Made by a program: the position numbers and the translations under genes
From: Couchioplanes caeruleus
GTDB taxonomy: Bacteria > Actinomycetota > Actinomycetes > Mycobacteriales > Micromonosporaceae
Assembly: GCF_023499255.1 (NCBI RefSeq)
Contig: NZ_CP092183.1
Location: forward strand, 2,972,501-3,036,500
Length of the DNA: 64,000 nucleotides
Direction of reading: 5' to 3'
Part shown: piece after piece, positions 1 through 10,500 of the stretch
Position numbering within the stretch: the first letter of the stretch is position 1
How the letters are laid out: each line of letters opens with the position of its first letter
The notes under the pieces: model-generated
What the model was told of the DNA's origin: nothing
The model's input: only the letters and a program-made list of their open reading frames with translations
Database searches by the model: none

Positions 1-967
<967 letters not shown>

Positions 968-1060
968 CCCTAAACTTGATCCTCTATGCGTCCACTGTGT
1001 GATTCACAGCAAACAACCATCCCCGGCATGCTGGGTGTGTTGGTTGTACCGCTGATAGGT

Positions 1061-1177
1061 GTTTCGGTGGTTATAGCGGAGGGGAAACGCCCGGTCTCAT
1101 TCCGAACCCGGAAGCTAAGCCCTCCAGCGCCGATGGTACTGCACTCGGGAGGGTGTGGGAGAGTAGGACGCCGCCGG
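1061..1177 (+). rRNA. rrf: 5S ribosomal RNA
   Basis: A complete 5S rRNA of about 117 nt. The diagnostic internal segment cccggtctcattccgaaccc and the 3' segment gggagagtaggacgccgcc are present, and the 5' and 3' ends can pair. It is the last gene of the rrn operon and is followed at once by a strong hairpin terminator. Ends are estimated from the family consensus and may be off by two or three bases. Confidence 0.95.
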
Positions 1178-1188
1178 ACTCAACGTAC

Positions 1189-1233
1189 AGTCGAGGGCCT
1201 TCCCCTACGGGGGTTGGCCCTCGACTGCTTTTG
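1189..1233 (+). terminator. rrn operon terminator
   Basis: The arms agtcgagggcc and ggccctcgact are perfectly complementary around a short internal segment, followed by gctttt. This is a Rho-independent terminator a few bases after the 5S gene. Between it and the next start codon at 1429 (about 195 bases) I see no gene and no convincing promoter. Confidence 0.9.
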
Positions 1234-1428
1234 TGCGTCCGGCGCCTAGTAGCGTTGGACGGACGCTCGACCGGTGTGCCCGTGCACGCCCGAGCGGTTC
1301 AGCCGCGGCGCCCGGTGCGCCGCGGACCTTGATCAGACGTACCCGTAGTGCCCCCCCGTGGCGGAAGTGCTCCGGCGGCCATCGACCATAGTGCGACGGC
1401 AATGCCGAACGTTGGAAGGAATTGACCC

Positions 1429-4400
1429 GTGAACCCAGGACCGCAGGACGGCGGCAACCGCGACGACGAGGGCCGGCCAGGCGGCGGTCGGGACGGCGGA
1501 TCCGGCGCGAACCCCCGCGGTGACCGGGGCGACCGGGGTGCCCCCCGCCGCGACGGTGGATCCCGCGGCGGCTATCAGAGTGACCGTGGCGCCCCCCGCG
1601 GCGACCGCGACGGTGGCCGGGGCGGCGACCGTGGTGGTTACACCGGCGGCGGCGACCGCGGCGGATACAGCGGCGGCAGTGACCGCGGCGGGAACCGGGA
1701 CGGTGGGCGCGGCGGATACAGCGGCGGGAACCGTGACGGCGGTTCCCGTGGCGGATACTCCGGCGGTGACCGGGGTGGCTTCCGTGGCGGCGACCGGGAC
1801 CGCGGTGGGTACTCCGGCGGCGATCGGGGTGGCTTCCGTGGCGGCGACCGGGACCGCGGTGGCTACTCCGGCGGTGACCGTGGCGGCTTCCGTGGTGCGG
1901 ACCGCGGCGGTGACCGTGGTGGGTTCCGCAGTGGCGGCGACCGTGGCGGCAGCGGCGAGCGTGGCAGCTACGGCGACCGCGGCGGGTTCCGGGGCAACAG
2001 CGTCGAACGTGGCAGCAGTGACCGTGGCGGCTACAGCGGCGGCGGCGACCGTGGCGGCTTCCGCAGCGGAGGCAGCGGTAGCAGCGCCGGTGGTGACCGT
2101 GGCGGCTTCCGTAGCGGTGGCGGCGGCGGTGGTGACCGTGGCGGCTTCCGCGGCGGCAGCAGCGGCGGCGGCGACCGGGGTGGCTACTCCGGTGGTGACC
2201 GTGGCGGCTTCCGCGGTGGTGACCGTGACCGTGGTGGCTACAGCGGCGGCGGTGACCGCGGTGGGTTCCGTGGCGGCGACCGGGACCGCGGCGGTTACCC
2301 GGCCGGCGGCGATCGTGGCGGCTTCCGTAGCGGTGGCAGCGCCGGCGGTGACCGTGGCGGTAGCAGCAGTGGCGGCGACCGTGGCGGTTACTCGGGCGGC
2401 GGCGATCGTGGCGGGTTCCGCAGCGGTGGCAGCGGTGAGCGTGGCAGCTACGGCGACCGCGGCGGGTTCCGCGGTGGTGACCGTGACCGTGGTGGCTTCC
2501 GCGGGGACAGCCGGGACCGCGGTGGATTCCAGAGCGACCGGGGTCCCCGCGAGGGCGGCGACAGGGCTCCGCGTGAGGGTGGCTTCCGTGGCGACCGTGC
2601 CCCCCGTGAGGGTGGTTTCCAGGGTGACCGTGGCCCGCGTCAGGGCGGCTTCCAGGGTGACCGGGGCCCGCGCCAGGGTGGCGGGTACCAGGGCGACCGG
2701 GGTCAGGACCGGGGCGGCTACCAGAGCGACCGGGGCAACTTCCGGGACCGTGGCGACGCGCCTCGGTCCGAGGGCGGCGCGCGAGGCAGCTTCCAGGGTG
2801 GCTCCGGTGGGTTCCGGGGTGACCGGGGGCAGGCCGGCGGCCGTCCGCAGGGCGACCGGGGCGGCTTCCGGGACGACCGGGGCGGGTTCCGGGGCGGTGA
2901 CCGGCCCGGCAACCGCAGCGGTGGTGGCGGCGGGTTCCGTGGCGGCGACCGGCCGTACGGGGATCGCCCGCAGGGCGACCGTCCGCAGGGTGACCGCCCG
3001 CAGGGCGACCGTCAGCCGCGCGAGGGCGGGTTCCGGGGCGACCGGGGTCAGGAGCGCAGCGGCTACCAGGGAGACCGGGACCGTGGCGGGTACCAGGGCG
3101 ACCGGGGCCAGGGCCGCGGCGGATATCAGGGCGACCGGGGTCAGGACCGCGGCGGCTACCAGGACCGCGGCGGGTACCAGGGCAACAGGGACCAGGGCAG
3201 CCGGGACCGGGGTGGCTACCAGGGCGACCGCGGTCAGGAGCGCGGCGGGTACCAGGGTGACCGGGACCGTGAGCGCGGCGGATTCCGCGGTGAGCAGGGT
3301 CGCGACGATCAGCAGCCCGCGTTCCAGGCTCCCGAGATTCCCGAGGACATCGCCGCGAGCGACCTCGACAAGGAGGTTCGCGCCGAGCTGCTGAGCCTGT
3401 CGCGGGACACCGCCGACCGGGTGGCGCGGCATCTCGTCGCGGCCGGGACGATCATCGACGAGGATTCCGAGCTGGCGTTGCAGCACGCGGTCGCGGCGCG
3501 GCGGCTGGCTTCGCGGATCGCCGTGGTGCGGGAGGCCGTCGGGCTCGCCGCGTACGCCGCGGGGGACTGGACGACCGCCATCGCCGAGCTGCGTACGTAC
3601 CATCGGATGACCGGGCGGCAGACGCACCTGGCCGAGCTGGCCGACTGTGAGCGCGCCCTGGGCCGGCCGGAACGGGCGATCGATCTCTTCCGTGGCGCCG
3701 ACCGTGAGGCGATGGACAAGGCCGGCGCGATCGAGCTGCTGATCGTGGCCGCGGGTGCCCGCGGGGACCTGGGCCAGCACGACGCCGCCGTGGCGATGCT
3801 GCAGGTCAAGGAGCTGACCACGGAGGAGGACGCGGAGTGGGCGGCGCGGCTGCGGTACGCGTACGCCGATGCTCTGCTCGCCGCCGACCGGCGTGACGAG
3901 GCGCGGGAGTGGTTCTCGCGGGCCGCGGCCGCCGACGAGGACGACGTGACCGACGCGGCGGAGCGGCTGCTCGAGCTCGACGGCGTCACCATCGAGGGTG
4001 ACGACGACGAGGACGACGAGGGCGACAGCGGCGAGACCGCCGTGGCCGGCCGCGACGAGACCGCGGTGGCCGACGGCGACGACGCCGACCTCGACGAGGA
4101 CGACTCCGCGGACGACGATGAGGACGAGGACGAGGCGTACCACGGTGCGGCGTTCCTCGACGACAAGGAGACGGGCGAGCGGGAGGCCGACGCCGACGAG
4201 GACGAGCTGGTCGACGGCGAGGAGTTCGACGTCGACGCCGGCATCGACTCCCCGGAGGACGAAGCGGCCGACGCCGACGAGGACGAGGACGACGACCTGG
4301 CCGGCGACGAGACCGACATCGCCGACGAGCCGGCCGCCGCGGCGGATGAGGACGACGACGAGGACGAGGCTCCGAAGGCCGCCGGCGACGAGTTCGTCGG

Positions 4401-4446
4401 CGGGCGCGCCGACGCGGACGAGCCGCGGGCCGAGGGCAACGCGTGA
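1429..4446 (+). CDS. TPR protein with RGG/DRGG-rich N-terminus and acidic C-terminus
   Basis: A protein of 1005 residues in three parts. Residues about 1-625 are low-complexity repeats of the [19 protein letters not shown] kind, arginine- and glycine-rich like RGG RNA-binding or condensate-forming tails. Residues about 635-845 form a helical, tetratricopeptide-like domain. Residues about 855-1005 are strongly acidic (runs of Asp/Glu). The start is GTG 1429, with ggaagga about 9 bases upstream. The stop overlaps the next gene in GTGA. The helical domain and position match the TPR protein preceding the HAD phosphatase in other actinobacteria (Rv1691 in M. tuberculosis). The RGG tract makes the protein far longer than that relative. 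Its function is unknown; an RNA- or ribosome-related role is only an inference from composition and from its place after the rRNA operon. Confidence 0.85.
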   Translation: MNPGPQDGGNRDDEGRPGGGRDGGSGANPRGDRGDRGAPRRDGGSRGGYQSDRGAPRGDRDGGRGGDRGGYTGGGDRGGYSGGSDRGGNRDGGRGGYSGGNRDGGSRGGYSGGDRGGFRGGDRDRGGYSGGDRGGFRGGDRDRGGYSGGDRGGFRGADRGGDRGGFRSGGDRGGSGERGSYGDRGGFRGNSVERGSSDRGGYSGGGDRGGFRSGGSGSSAGGDRGGFRSGGGGGGDRGGFRGGSSGGGDRGGYSGGDRGGFRGGDRDRGGYSGGGDRGGFRGGDRDRGGYPAGGDRGGFRSGGSAGGDRGGSSSGGDRGGYSGGGDRGGFRSGGSGERGSYGDRGGFRGGDRDRGGFRGDSRDRGGFQSDRGPREGGDRAPREGGFRGDRAPREGGFQGDRGPRQGGFQGDRGPRQGGGYQGDRGQDRGGYQSDRGNFRDRGDAPRSEGGARGSFQGGSGGFRGDRGQAGGRPQGDRGGFRDDRGGFRGGDRPGNRSGGGGGFRGGDRPYGDRPQGDRPQGDRPQGDRQPREGGFRGDRGQERSGYQGDRDRGGYQGDRGQGRGGYQGDRGQDRGGYQDRGGYQGNRDQGSRDRGGYQGDRGQERGGYQGDRDRERGGFRGEQGRDDQQPAFQAPEIPEDIAASDLDKEVRAELLSLSRDTADRVARHLVAAGTIIDEDSELALQHAVAARRLASRIAVVREAVGLAAYAAGDWTTAIAELRTYHRMTGRQTHLAELADCERALGRPERAIDLFRGADREAMDKAGAIELLIVAAGARGDLGQHDAAVAMLQVKELTTEEDAEWAARLRYAYADALLAADRRDEAREWFSRAAAADEDDVTDAAERLLELDGVTIEGDDDEDDEGDSGETAVAGRDETAVADGDDADLDEDDSADDDEDEDEAYHGAAFLDDKETGEREADADEDELVDGEEFDVDAGIDSPEDEAADADEDEDDDLAGDETDIADEPAAAADEDDDEDEAPKAAGDEFVGGRADADEPRAEGNA
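1561..3300 (+). repeat. In-frame RGG-type codon repeat array
   Basis: About 1.7 kb of degenerate in-frame repeats built from ggcggcgaccgtggcggc-like units, encoding alternating [12 protein letters not shown] and YQGD motifs. Early units (about 1750-1890) are near-identical and later ones (2560-3290) shift to Gln-containing units, suggesting several rounds of local duplication. The biased composition keeps other frames and the opposite strand open for hundreds of codons; those are not genes. Confidence 0.85.
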
Positions 4447-5426
4447 GCGGTCGGCTTGTCGATGCGTACGACCTGGTCATCTTCGACCTGGACGGCGTCG
4501 TGTACCTGATCGACAAGCCGATCGCCGGCGCGTCCGAGGCGGTCGAGCGGCTGCGGGCCGACGGCGTCCCGGTCGCGTACGCCACGAACAACGCCTCCCG
4601 GCGCGCCGCCGACGTCGCCGGGCTGCTCACCGGCATGGGTGTGCCGGCGGCCGCCGGCGAGGTGCTGACCTCCGCCGGCGCCTCCGCGGCGATGCTGGCC
4701 GAACGGCTCCCGTCGGGCGCCCCGGTGCTGGTCGTCGGCGCGGAGGCGCTGCGGGCGGAGGTCCGCGACGCGGGCCTCACCGTGGTCGAGCGCGCCGAGG
4801 ATTCACCGGCGGCGGTCGTGCAGGGGTACGGGCCGGACGTGGGCTGGAAGATCCTCGCCGAGGCGTCGCTGGCCGTCCGGGCCGGGGCGCTGTGGATGGC
4901 CACGAACACCGACCGGACGCTGCCGAGCCCGCGCGGGCCGCTGCCCGGCAACGGGTCGCTGGTGTCCGTGCTGCGGACGGCCCTGAACCGGGAGCCGGAC
5001 GTCGTGGTCGGCAAGCCGGCGCCGGCGTTGTTCGAGACGGCGGCGTCGCTGTCGAAGGCGCAGCGCCCGCTCACGGTCGGGGACCGGCTCGACACCGACA
5101 TCGAGGGTGCGGTCGGCGCGGGTATGGACAGCCTGCTCGTGCTGACCGGGGTGAGCGGGCCGGCCGAGGTGCTGGCCGCTCCGCCGTCGCGGCGTCCGAC
5201 GTACGTGGCCGCTGACCTGTCCGGGTTGTTCGGGGCGGCCGGGGACGCGCGGATCCCGGCCGGCGCGGACGAGGCCGGCGGGTGGCGGCTCACGGACGGG
5301 CGGCTGGACGGCGACGGCTCGGCCGTGGACGCGTTGCGCGTGCTGGCGGCGTACGTGTGGGACGGCGGGAAGCCGAAGCCCGGCTCGGACGCGGCAGCGA
5401 GGCTGCTCCACGACTGGCTGGGCTGA
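4443..5426 (+). CDS. HAD-IIA family phosphatase (NagD-like)
   Basis: A 327-residue haloacid-dehalogenase hydrolase of subclass IIA. Visible motifs are the nucleophile motif DLDGV near residue 13, the TNN motif II around residue 47, the VVGKPAP motif III and the [12 protein letters not shown] metal-binding motif IV. Members dephosphorylate small phosphate esters; the substrate here cannot be told. GTG 4443 overlaps the stop of the TPR gene by four bases, implying coupled translation. Gene order TPR-HAD matches Rv1691-Rv1692. It ends three bases before the convergent response regulator gene. Confidence 0.93.
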   Translation: MSGRLVDAYDLVIFDLDGVVYLIDKPIAGASEAVERLRADGVPVAYATNNASRRAADVAGLLTGMGVPAAAGEVLTSAGASAAMLAERLPSGAPVLVVGAEALRAEVRDAGLTVVERAEDSPAAVVQGYGPDVGWKILAEASLAVRAGALWMATNTDRTLPSPRGPLPGNGSLVSVLRTALNREPDVVVGKPAPALFETAASLSKAQRPLTVGDRLDTDIEGAVGAGMDSLLVLTGVSGPAEVLAAPPSRRPTYVAADLSGLFGAAGDARIPAGADEAGGWRLTDGRLDGDGSAVDALRVLAAYVWDGGKPKPGSDAAARLLHDWLG

Positions 5427-5429
5427 CGG

Positions 5430-6083
5430 CTAATCCACCAGGCCCGACTGGTACGCGAAGACGACCAGTTGGGCCCGGTCGCGGGCGGCCAGCTTGACCA
5501 TGGCCCGGCTGACGTGCGTCCGCGCGGTGGCCGGGCTCAGGCGCAGCCGTGCCGCGATCTCGTCGTTGCTCAGGCCCTCGCCGACCAGCCCGGCGATCTC
5601 GCGTTCGCGGTCCGTGAGCGTGCCCAGCCGGGGGTGCGGGCGCAGCACCCGGGCCGGCCGGGAGGCGAACTCGCGCACGACGCGGCGCGTCACCGAGGGC
5701 GACAGCAGGGCCTCGCCGGCGGCGACCAGGCGGACCGCGCGGATGAGCTCGGCGGGCCGGGTGTCCTTGGTGAGGAAGCCGCTGGCGCCGTGCCGCAGCG
5801 CGTCGAAGACGTACGCGTCGAGCTCGAAGGTCGTCAGCACGATCACCCGGGTGGCGGTCAGCGTGGGGTCCGCGGCGATGCGCCGGGTGGCCTCGATGCC
5901 GTCGATGCCGGGCATCCGGATGTCCATCAGCACCACGTCCGGGCGGTGCGCGCGGGTCAGGCCGACCGCGGTGAGCCCGTCGGCCGCCTCAGCCGCCACG
6001 CTCAGGTCGTCCTCGCTGGACAGCAGCGTGCGCAGGCCGATGCGGATCAGGTCCTGGTCGTCGGCGACCACGACGGAGATCAT
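5430..6083 (-). CDS. LuxR/NarL-type response regulator
   Basis: A 217-residue two-component response regulator. The N-terminal receiver has DDQD acidic residues near 8-11, the phospho-acceptor Asp in VLMDIRMPG (about 55) and the conserved Lys in GFLTKD. The C-terminal LuxR helix-turn-helix includes LTDREREIAGLVGEGLSNDEIA. The ATG overlaps the stop of the histidine kinase (ATGA), so the two are translationally coupled. It is the last gene of an operon ABC ATPase-permease-kinase-regulator and probably controls that exporter. The family answers to cell-envelope stress or peptide antibiotics, but the signal here is unknown. Confidence 0.95.
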   Translation of the reverse strand: MISVVVADDQDLIRIGLRTLLSSEDDLSVAAEAADGLTAVGLTRAHRPDVVLMDIRMPGIDGIEATRRIAADPTLTATRVIVLTTFELDAYVFDALRHGASGFLTKDTRPAELIRAVRLVAAGEALLSPSVTRRVVREFASRPARVLRPHPRLGTLTDREREIAGLVGEGLSNDEIAARLRLSPATARTHVSRAMVKLAARDRAQLVVFAYQSGLVD

Positions 6084-7219
6084 CGGCGGACCGGGATCGT
6101 CGCGGTGACCAGGAAGCCGCCGTCCGGGCCCGGGCCGGCGGACAACGACCCGCCCAGGGCGCCGATCCGCTCCCGCATCCCCGCAAGGCCGTGCCCGGCC
6201 GTCGGGACGTCCGCCGCCGGGAAACCGGCCGACGGGCCCCGGCCGGTGTCGGTCACCGACACCGTCAGGCACTCGTCGTCGCGGTGCAGGCGGACCTGCG
6301 CGGTCGCCGTGCCCGCGTGGCGCAGCACGTTGGTCAGGGCCTCCTGCACGATCCGGTACGCGGCCAGGTCCACCGCCGCGGGCAGGCCGGTGAGCGCGCC
6401 GTCGGCCTCGACCGTCACGGGTACGCCCACCGCCCGGGTGCGCGCCACCACGTCGTCGAGCCGGGCGAGCCCGGGCGCGGGAGCACGGTCGTCCGCGTCG
6501 TCGCCGCGGCGTACGGCCCCGAGCGTCGCGCGCAGTTCGTCGAGGGATTCGCGGCTGGTGCGGCTGATCGCGGTCAGCGCGTCGCGGGCCGGGGACGCCG
6601 GCGCCGGCTCCTTGTCCAGCAGGTGCAGCGCGATCTCGGCCTGCATGGTGATCGCCGCGAGCCCGTGCCCGACGACGTCGTGCACCTCCTGGGCGACCCG
6701 GAGGCGTTCGGCGTCGGCCTGGCGGCGGGCCTCGTCGCGGCGGGCCTGGAGGACCTGTTCGCGGCCCACCCGGACGGTCACGCCGACGGCGAGCGGACCG
6801 GCGACCCACGCCACCTGGGGCATGACCGCGTCGAGGTCCAGGCCGAGACCGATGAGCGCGCACGGCACCAGCACGGCCAGGACGACGCCCGCGGCGGTGG
6901 CCGCCCGGCGCAGCGGCCGCTGGGCGCCGATCGTGTACACGGCGACGAGCAGGCTGAGCAGGACGGGACCGAACGGGTTGCCGCCCAGCAGGTACAGCCC
7001 GACCGCCGCCGTGGTCGTCGCGAGCGCGGGCGACGGGTACGCGCGCCGGAACGCCATCGCCAGCGCGGCCGCCGTGACGCACGCGTACGCCCAGGACGGG
7101 ATGTGGTCGATGCCCTGGTTGCGCCCGGCCGGGGCCGTGCCGGAGAGGCCGACCGCCAGCAGCGCCAGCGCGATCGGCCCGTCGGCGCGGAGGGGACGCA
7201 GCCGGTCCATGAGGCTCAC
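6080..7219 (-). CDS. Sensor histidine kinase, NarL/DesK type
   Basis: A 379-residue kinase. The N-terminal ~150 residues are hydrophobic with several membrane segments. The HisKA_3 dimerisation/phospho-acceptor motif EVHDVVGHGLAAI is in the middle, and a C-terminal HATPase domain contains the N-box (EALTNVLRHAG) and G-box residues (DTGRGP). GTG 7219 overlaps the permease stop by four bases; an in-frame ATG at 7210 is an alternative start. It is expected to phosphorylate the adjacent response regulator. There is no obvious extracellular sensor domain, as in intramembrane-sensing kinases linked to ABC exporters. Confidence 0.93.
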   Translation of the reverse strand: MSLMDRLRPLRADGPIALALLAVGLSGTAPAGRNQGIDHIPSWAYACVTAAALAMAFRRAYPSPALATTTAAVGLYLLGGNPFGPVLLSLLVAVYTIGAQRPLRRAATAAGVVLAVLVPCALIGLGLDLDAVMPQVAWVAGPLAVGVTVRVGREQVLQARRDEARRQADAERLRVAQEVHDVVGHGLAAITMQAEIALHLLDKEPAPASPARDALTAISRTSRESLDELRATLGAVRRGDDADDRAPAPGLARLDDVVARTRAVGVPVTVEADGALTGLPAAVDLAAYRIVQEALTNVLRHAGTATAQVRLHRDDECLTVSVTDTGRGPSAGFPAADVPTAGHGLAGMRERIGALGGSLSAGPGPDGGFLVTATIPVRR

Positions 7220-8036
7220 AGGATGTCACGGCGGCGCAGCAGAAGTCCGCCCAGGACGGCGAACGCCACAAGGTAGGCCCCGACGACGAGGACCGCCTGC
7301 GTCGCGCCGACGGTGGCCTGCACGCCCGGGGTGTCGGTGGCCGCCCCAGGGCGGCGGCCAGCGAACCGGCGTTCGGGCCGGGCAGCCCCCTCTGCAGCTG
7401 CGCGACCCAGTCCAGCAGGGGAGCGGCGATCAGCGCGAGCAGGTTCTGCACGGCCAGCAGCCACACGAGCCCGAGCCCGACCGGCAGCGCCACCCCGCGC
7501 AGCGCGATGGCGAGCAGCGCGCCGAGCACCGTCCACATCGCCGCGATCAGCCAGCCCGCGCCGATGCCGGTGAGCAGGTCGGCCACGCCGGGCCAGGCGA
7601 GCGGGCGGTCCTCGGCGACGGCGATGACGGCGCTCGCGACCGCGCCCGCGGCGAAGACGGCGAGCAGCCCGGTCAGGGTCGCGAGGCAGAGGGTCACGAG
7701 CTTGGCGGCGTACACGATGATCCGGCCGGGGTTCTGGGTCAGCACGGTCTTCCAGGTGCCCCACTGGTATTCGCCGCCCACCGCGAGCACGCCGAGGATG
7801 AGCATGAGGGCGCCCAGGAACACCGGCAGGCCGCCGACCGAGTTGCCGACGAGCTGATCGGGCAGCAGCGCCGCCAGGCCGCGTTCGGCTCGCGGTCCGC
7901 CGGTGCCGCCGGCATATCCGGCGTACGGGATGAGGTAGGTGAAGGTCAGGCTCAGCGCGACCGCGATCGCGAGCAGTGCCCATGTCGCGGGGCGGCGTAC
8001 CAGCTTGAGGGTCTCGGCGCGGATGTGGTCACGCAT
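7216..8036 (-). pseudogene. ABC-2 type permease, frameshifted
   Basis: A membrane permease of an ABC exporter with about six hydrophobic segments, starting MRDHIRAETLKLVRRPATWA and ending in LLLRRRDIL. The reading frame breaks near 7344-7347. On the coding strand the run GGGG would need one more G to read LGAATDTPGV and continue to the real C-terminus; as written, the frame runs off into the kinase gene in the wrong frame. All neighbours are intact and overlap tightly, so this is either a sequencing indel in a homopolymer, a recent mutation, or (less likely) programmed frameshifting. It pairs with the upstream ATPase gene, which it overlaps by 8 bases. Confidence 0.8.
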
Positions 8037-8919
8037 GGCCGGTCGCTCCCGTCAGGTCGAAGAATGCCTGTTCCAGGCTGCGTTCCTGCGGCCGCAGCTC
8101 GCTCACCGCGATGCCCGCGCCGACCAGGACGGCGTTGAGCTCGGCGGCCCGGCGCGGCGGCACTGCCAGGTCCAGGCCGTCGCCGTTCACGCGTACGGCG
8201 TCAGCACCGAGCAGCGTGCGCGCCCGATCGGCGGCCGCGTCCAGCGGTTCTGCCACCAGCCGCAGCGTCGGTTCCCCGCGGAGTCCGGCGACGGTGCTCT
8301 CGGCGACCAGCCGGCCCTTCGCGATGACGCCGACGCGGTCGCACAGCTCCTGCACCTCGCTCATCAGGTGGCTGGACAGCAGCACCGTGCACCCCGCGGC
8401 GCCGAGGCGGCGCACGAGCAGGCGCATGTCGGCCATCCCCGCCGGGTCGAGGCCGTTGGTGGGCTCGTCCAGCACGACCAGGCGCGGATCCTTCAGCAGC
8501 GCCGCCGCGACGCCCAGCCGCTGCTTCATGCCCAGCGAGTAGGCCGCGTACCGGTCCGCCGCCCGGTCGGTCAGCTCCACCTGGCCGAGGACCGCCGCGA
8601 CCCGGGAGGCGGGCACGCCGGCATGCCGCGCCACCGCGCGCAGGTTGTCGCGTCCGCTCAGGTACGGGTAGAAGGCCGGCCCCTCGATCAGGGCGCCCAC
8701 GGCGTCGAGGCGTCCCGGCGGGTGGCCGAAGAGGCGTACCTGCCCGGCGGTCGGGCGGACGAGCCCGAGCAGCATGCGCAGCGTGGTGGTCTTCCCGGCG
8801 CCGTTGGGGCCGAGGAAGCCGTACACCTCGCCGGCGCGTACGTGCAGGTCCAGCGAGTCGACGGCGGTGAGCGAGCCGTACCGTTTGGTCAGGCCCCGGG
8901 TCTCGACGGGTGCTGTCAT
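8029..8919 (-). CDS. ABC transporter ATP-binding protein (BcrA/drug-export type)
   Basis: A 296-residue ATPase. Visible are Walker A GPNGAGKTTT (around residue 39), the Q-loop region, the signature YSLGMKQRL, Walker B LVVLDEPTNGLDP and the switch His in LSSHLMSEV. The C-terminal ~80-residue extension is typical of single-domain exporters of antibiotics or lipids. It is the first gene of the four-gene operon with permease, kinase and regulator, an arrangement seen in self-immunity or envelope-stress exporters. The upstream gap of 77 bases to the SCP2 gene holds no clear promoter. Confidence 0.94.
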   Translation of the reverse strand: MTAPVETRGLTKRYGSLTAVDSLDLHVRAGEVYGFLGPNGAGKTTTLRMLLGLVRPTAGQVRLFGHPPGRLDAVGALIEGPAFYPYLSGRDNLRAVARHAGVPASRVAAVLGQVELTDRAADRYAAYSLGMKQRLGVAAALLKDPRLVVLDEPTNGLDPAGMADMRLLVRRLGAAGCTVLLSSHLMSEVQELCDRVGVIAKGRLVAESTVAGLRGEPTLRLVAEPLDAAADRARTLLGADAVRVNGDGLDLAVPPRRAAELNAVLVGAGIAVSELRPQERSLEQAFFDLTGATGHA

Positions 8920-8996
8920 GCCGCCATCGTCGCCGCGGCCGGCGCCTGCGCCATCCGTTGCCGGGCGGCCCTCTCGCTACGCCCCCGGACGTACGC

Positions 8997-9332
8997 CTAG
9001 AGCAGCTTGCGGAGCTTGAGCAGGTCGAAGGGGTTGGCCTTCACGGAGACCTGGCGCGAGGCGATCGCCCGGGTGACGTCCAGCCGGCCGGTGACCAGCG
9101 CGACGAGATCGTCACTGTTCGCGGTCAGGGCGATCTTCGCCTTCGGGTCGTCACCGTCCGCGATGTCGAGCAGGCGGCCGCCGGCGAGCCGGGCGTGGAA
9201 CGCCGTCGACAGGTCCGGCACCCGGCAGGCGAGCGTGCGGTCCAGGTCGAGCTTGCCGCGCGTCTCGGCGTGCCCGTCCAGCCGGGCCGCCAGGTCGTGC
9301 AACGCTTGCCGGCACTCGTCCGCGCTCGCCAT
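8997..9332 (-). CDS. SCP2 sterol-binding domain protein
   Basis: A 111-residue single-domain protein. Its pattern (an acidic-hydrophobic core with LLDIADGDDPKAKIALTANS, then DLVALVTGRLDVTRAIASRQV, ending KLRKLL) matches small SCP2-like lipid-binding proteins of actinobacteria. These bind hydrophobic ligands in the cytosol; the ligand is not known. The ATG is preceded by ggaggga at good spacing. It is divergent from the phasin-like gene, and the 136-base gap between them must hold both promoters. Confidence 0.8.
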   Translation of the reverse strand: MASADECRQALHDLAARLDGHAETRGKLDLDRTLACRVPDLSTAFHARLAGGRLLDIADGDDPKAKIALTANSDDLVALVTGRLDVTRAIASRQVSVKANPFDLLKLRKLL

Positions 9333-9468
9333 TCAGCCCGCTCCCTCCGCGACACCCGACGCCGTACGCACGGTACCCGACGAGCGGGCGGGGTATGCCT
9401 TGTAGCGTGGCACCAGCACGTTGCGAGGAGCACGATCGGCAATAGCACGGGCGCGAGGGGAGAGGGAC

Positions 9469-10173
9469 ATGCAGGACGCATGGCGGGCGTATCTGGAGAT
9501 GGCGCTCGGGCTGACGGAGGCGCCGCGCAAGCGGGCCCAGAAGGTGGCCTCCGAGCTGCTGACCAAGGGCGGCGCGACCGCCGGGCAGTTGCAGGGGCTC
9601 GTGGAGGACCTCATGTCCACCGGGGTCGCCAACCGTGAGGCGCTGACGAACCTCGTCCGGTACGAGGTGGACCGCGCGCTGGGCAAGGTCGGCCTGGCCA
9701 CCGCCGACGAGGTCTCGGAGCTGACCGCCCGCGTACGCGACCTGGAGAAGCAGTTGCGCGCGGCGCAGACCCGGGCCGACGCGGCCGGGGGCGGCGCGGC
9801 GGACCTGACCATCGCCGAGCCCGGCCCGGCGGCGGTCGTGCCGCCGGCCAAGAAGGCCGTGGTGAAGAAGGCGCTGGCGAAGAAGGCGGTCAAGGCGACG
9901 CCGCCGAACGCGATGCCCGCCGCCGGCACGACGACCTCCGCTCCCGTGCGCAAGGCGGCGAAGAAGGCCGCGCCCGGCCCGGCCGGTGCCGCGCCGACGC
10001 CGGCCACGACGGGTCCCGCGCGCGAGGCGCCCGAGAAGGCGGTGCCGGCGAAGGCCACCAAGGTCGCCAAGGCCGCCGCGAAGAAGGCCGCGGCGAAGAA
10101 GACCACCCCCGCGAAGAGCGCGGCCGCCAAGAAGGCGGCGAGCCCCGAATCCTCGACGCCGGAGGCCTCGTGA
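9469..10173 (+). CDS. Phasin-like protein with Lys/Ala-rich tail
   Basis: A 234-residue protein. Residues 1-100 are predicted helical with a coiled-coil-like segment (SELTARVRDLEKQLR) similar to polyhydroxyalkanoate granule-associated regulators. The rest is a low-complexity tail of AKKA/KKAAKK blocks resembling the histone-like tails of actinobacterial DNA-binding proteins, so it may touch DNA. The start chosen is ATG 9469, preceded by ggggagaggg; an upstream in-frame start at 9421 has no ribosome site. The stop overlaps the next GTG by four bases. The phasin relationship is by pattern only. Confidence 0.7.
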   Translation: MQDAWRAYLEMALGLTEAPRKRAQKVASELLTKGGATAGQLQGLVEDLMSTGVANREALTNLVRYEVDRALGKVGLATADEVSELTARVRDLEKQLRAAQTRADAAGGGAADLTIAEPGPAAVVPPAKKAVVKKALAKKAVKATPPNAMPAAGTTTSAPVRKAAKKAAPGPAGAAPTPATTGPAREAPEKAVPAKATKVAKAAAKKAAAKKTTPAKSAAAKKAASPESSTPEAS

Positions 10174-10472
10174 CGTACCCGAACCAGCAGCCGCCCGTCC
10201 CGCGCCCGGGCCCGCCGCCCGGTGGCTTCCGCCCGGCGCCGCCGCCCGGCGGGTTCCGTCCGGCGCCGCCGCCGGGGCAGCCCTCCGCGCCGCCGCGGGT
10301 GGAGGCGAGCCCCGGCATCCTCGACGGGTCGGAGAAGACCGGCCACCCCGCCGTCGACGCCGTGCTGCAGTCGCTGGCCAACGCCGCCACGCTCGCGCCC
10401 GGCGACCAGATCGCCGAGTACGAGGCCGCGCATCAGGTGCTGCAGGAGACGTTGGCGAGCATCGACCGCTGA
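10170..10472 (+). CDS. Conserved small protein with Pro-rich N-terminus (Rv1693-like position)
   Basis: A 100-residue protein. The first ~50 residues are proline-rich repeats (PPPGGFRPAPPPGG), and the last ~45 are a conserved helical segment (GHPAVDAVLQSLANAA... AAHQVLQETL). The helical part resembles the short unannotated protein just before tlyA in other actinobacteria. GTG 10170 overlaps the preceding stop (GTGA). No function is known; conservation of position between the HAD phosphatase and tlyA is the main clue. Confidence 0.75.
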   Translation: MTYPNQQPPVPRPGPPPGGFRPAPPPGGFRPAPPPGQPSAPPRVEASPGILDGSEKTGHPAVDAVLQSLANAATLAPGDQIAEYEAAHQVLQETLASIDR

Positions 10473-10500
10473 TGACCCGTACCCCCGAAAGGGTGTCCTG

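Noticed and set aside
1333..4143. Long open frames on the minus strand and in a second plus frame across the RGG gene
   Set aside because: They mirror the GC-rich repeat: compositions are Val/Ala/Thr repeats, with no domain, no ribosome site and no homology. The plus-strand 1005-residue frame has a conserved TPR domain.
5430..8036. A single 868-residue protein joining permease and response regulator
   Set aside because: It results from the frameshift at 7344-7347: after it the frame crosses the kinase gene in the wrong frame and by chance rejoins the response-regulator frame.
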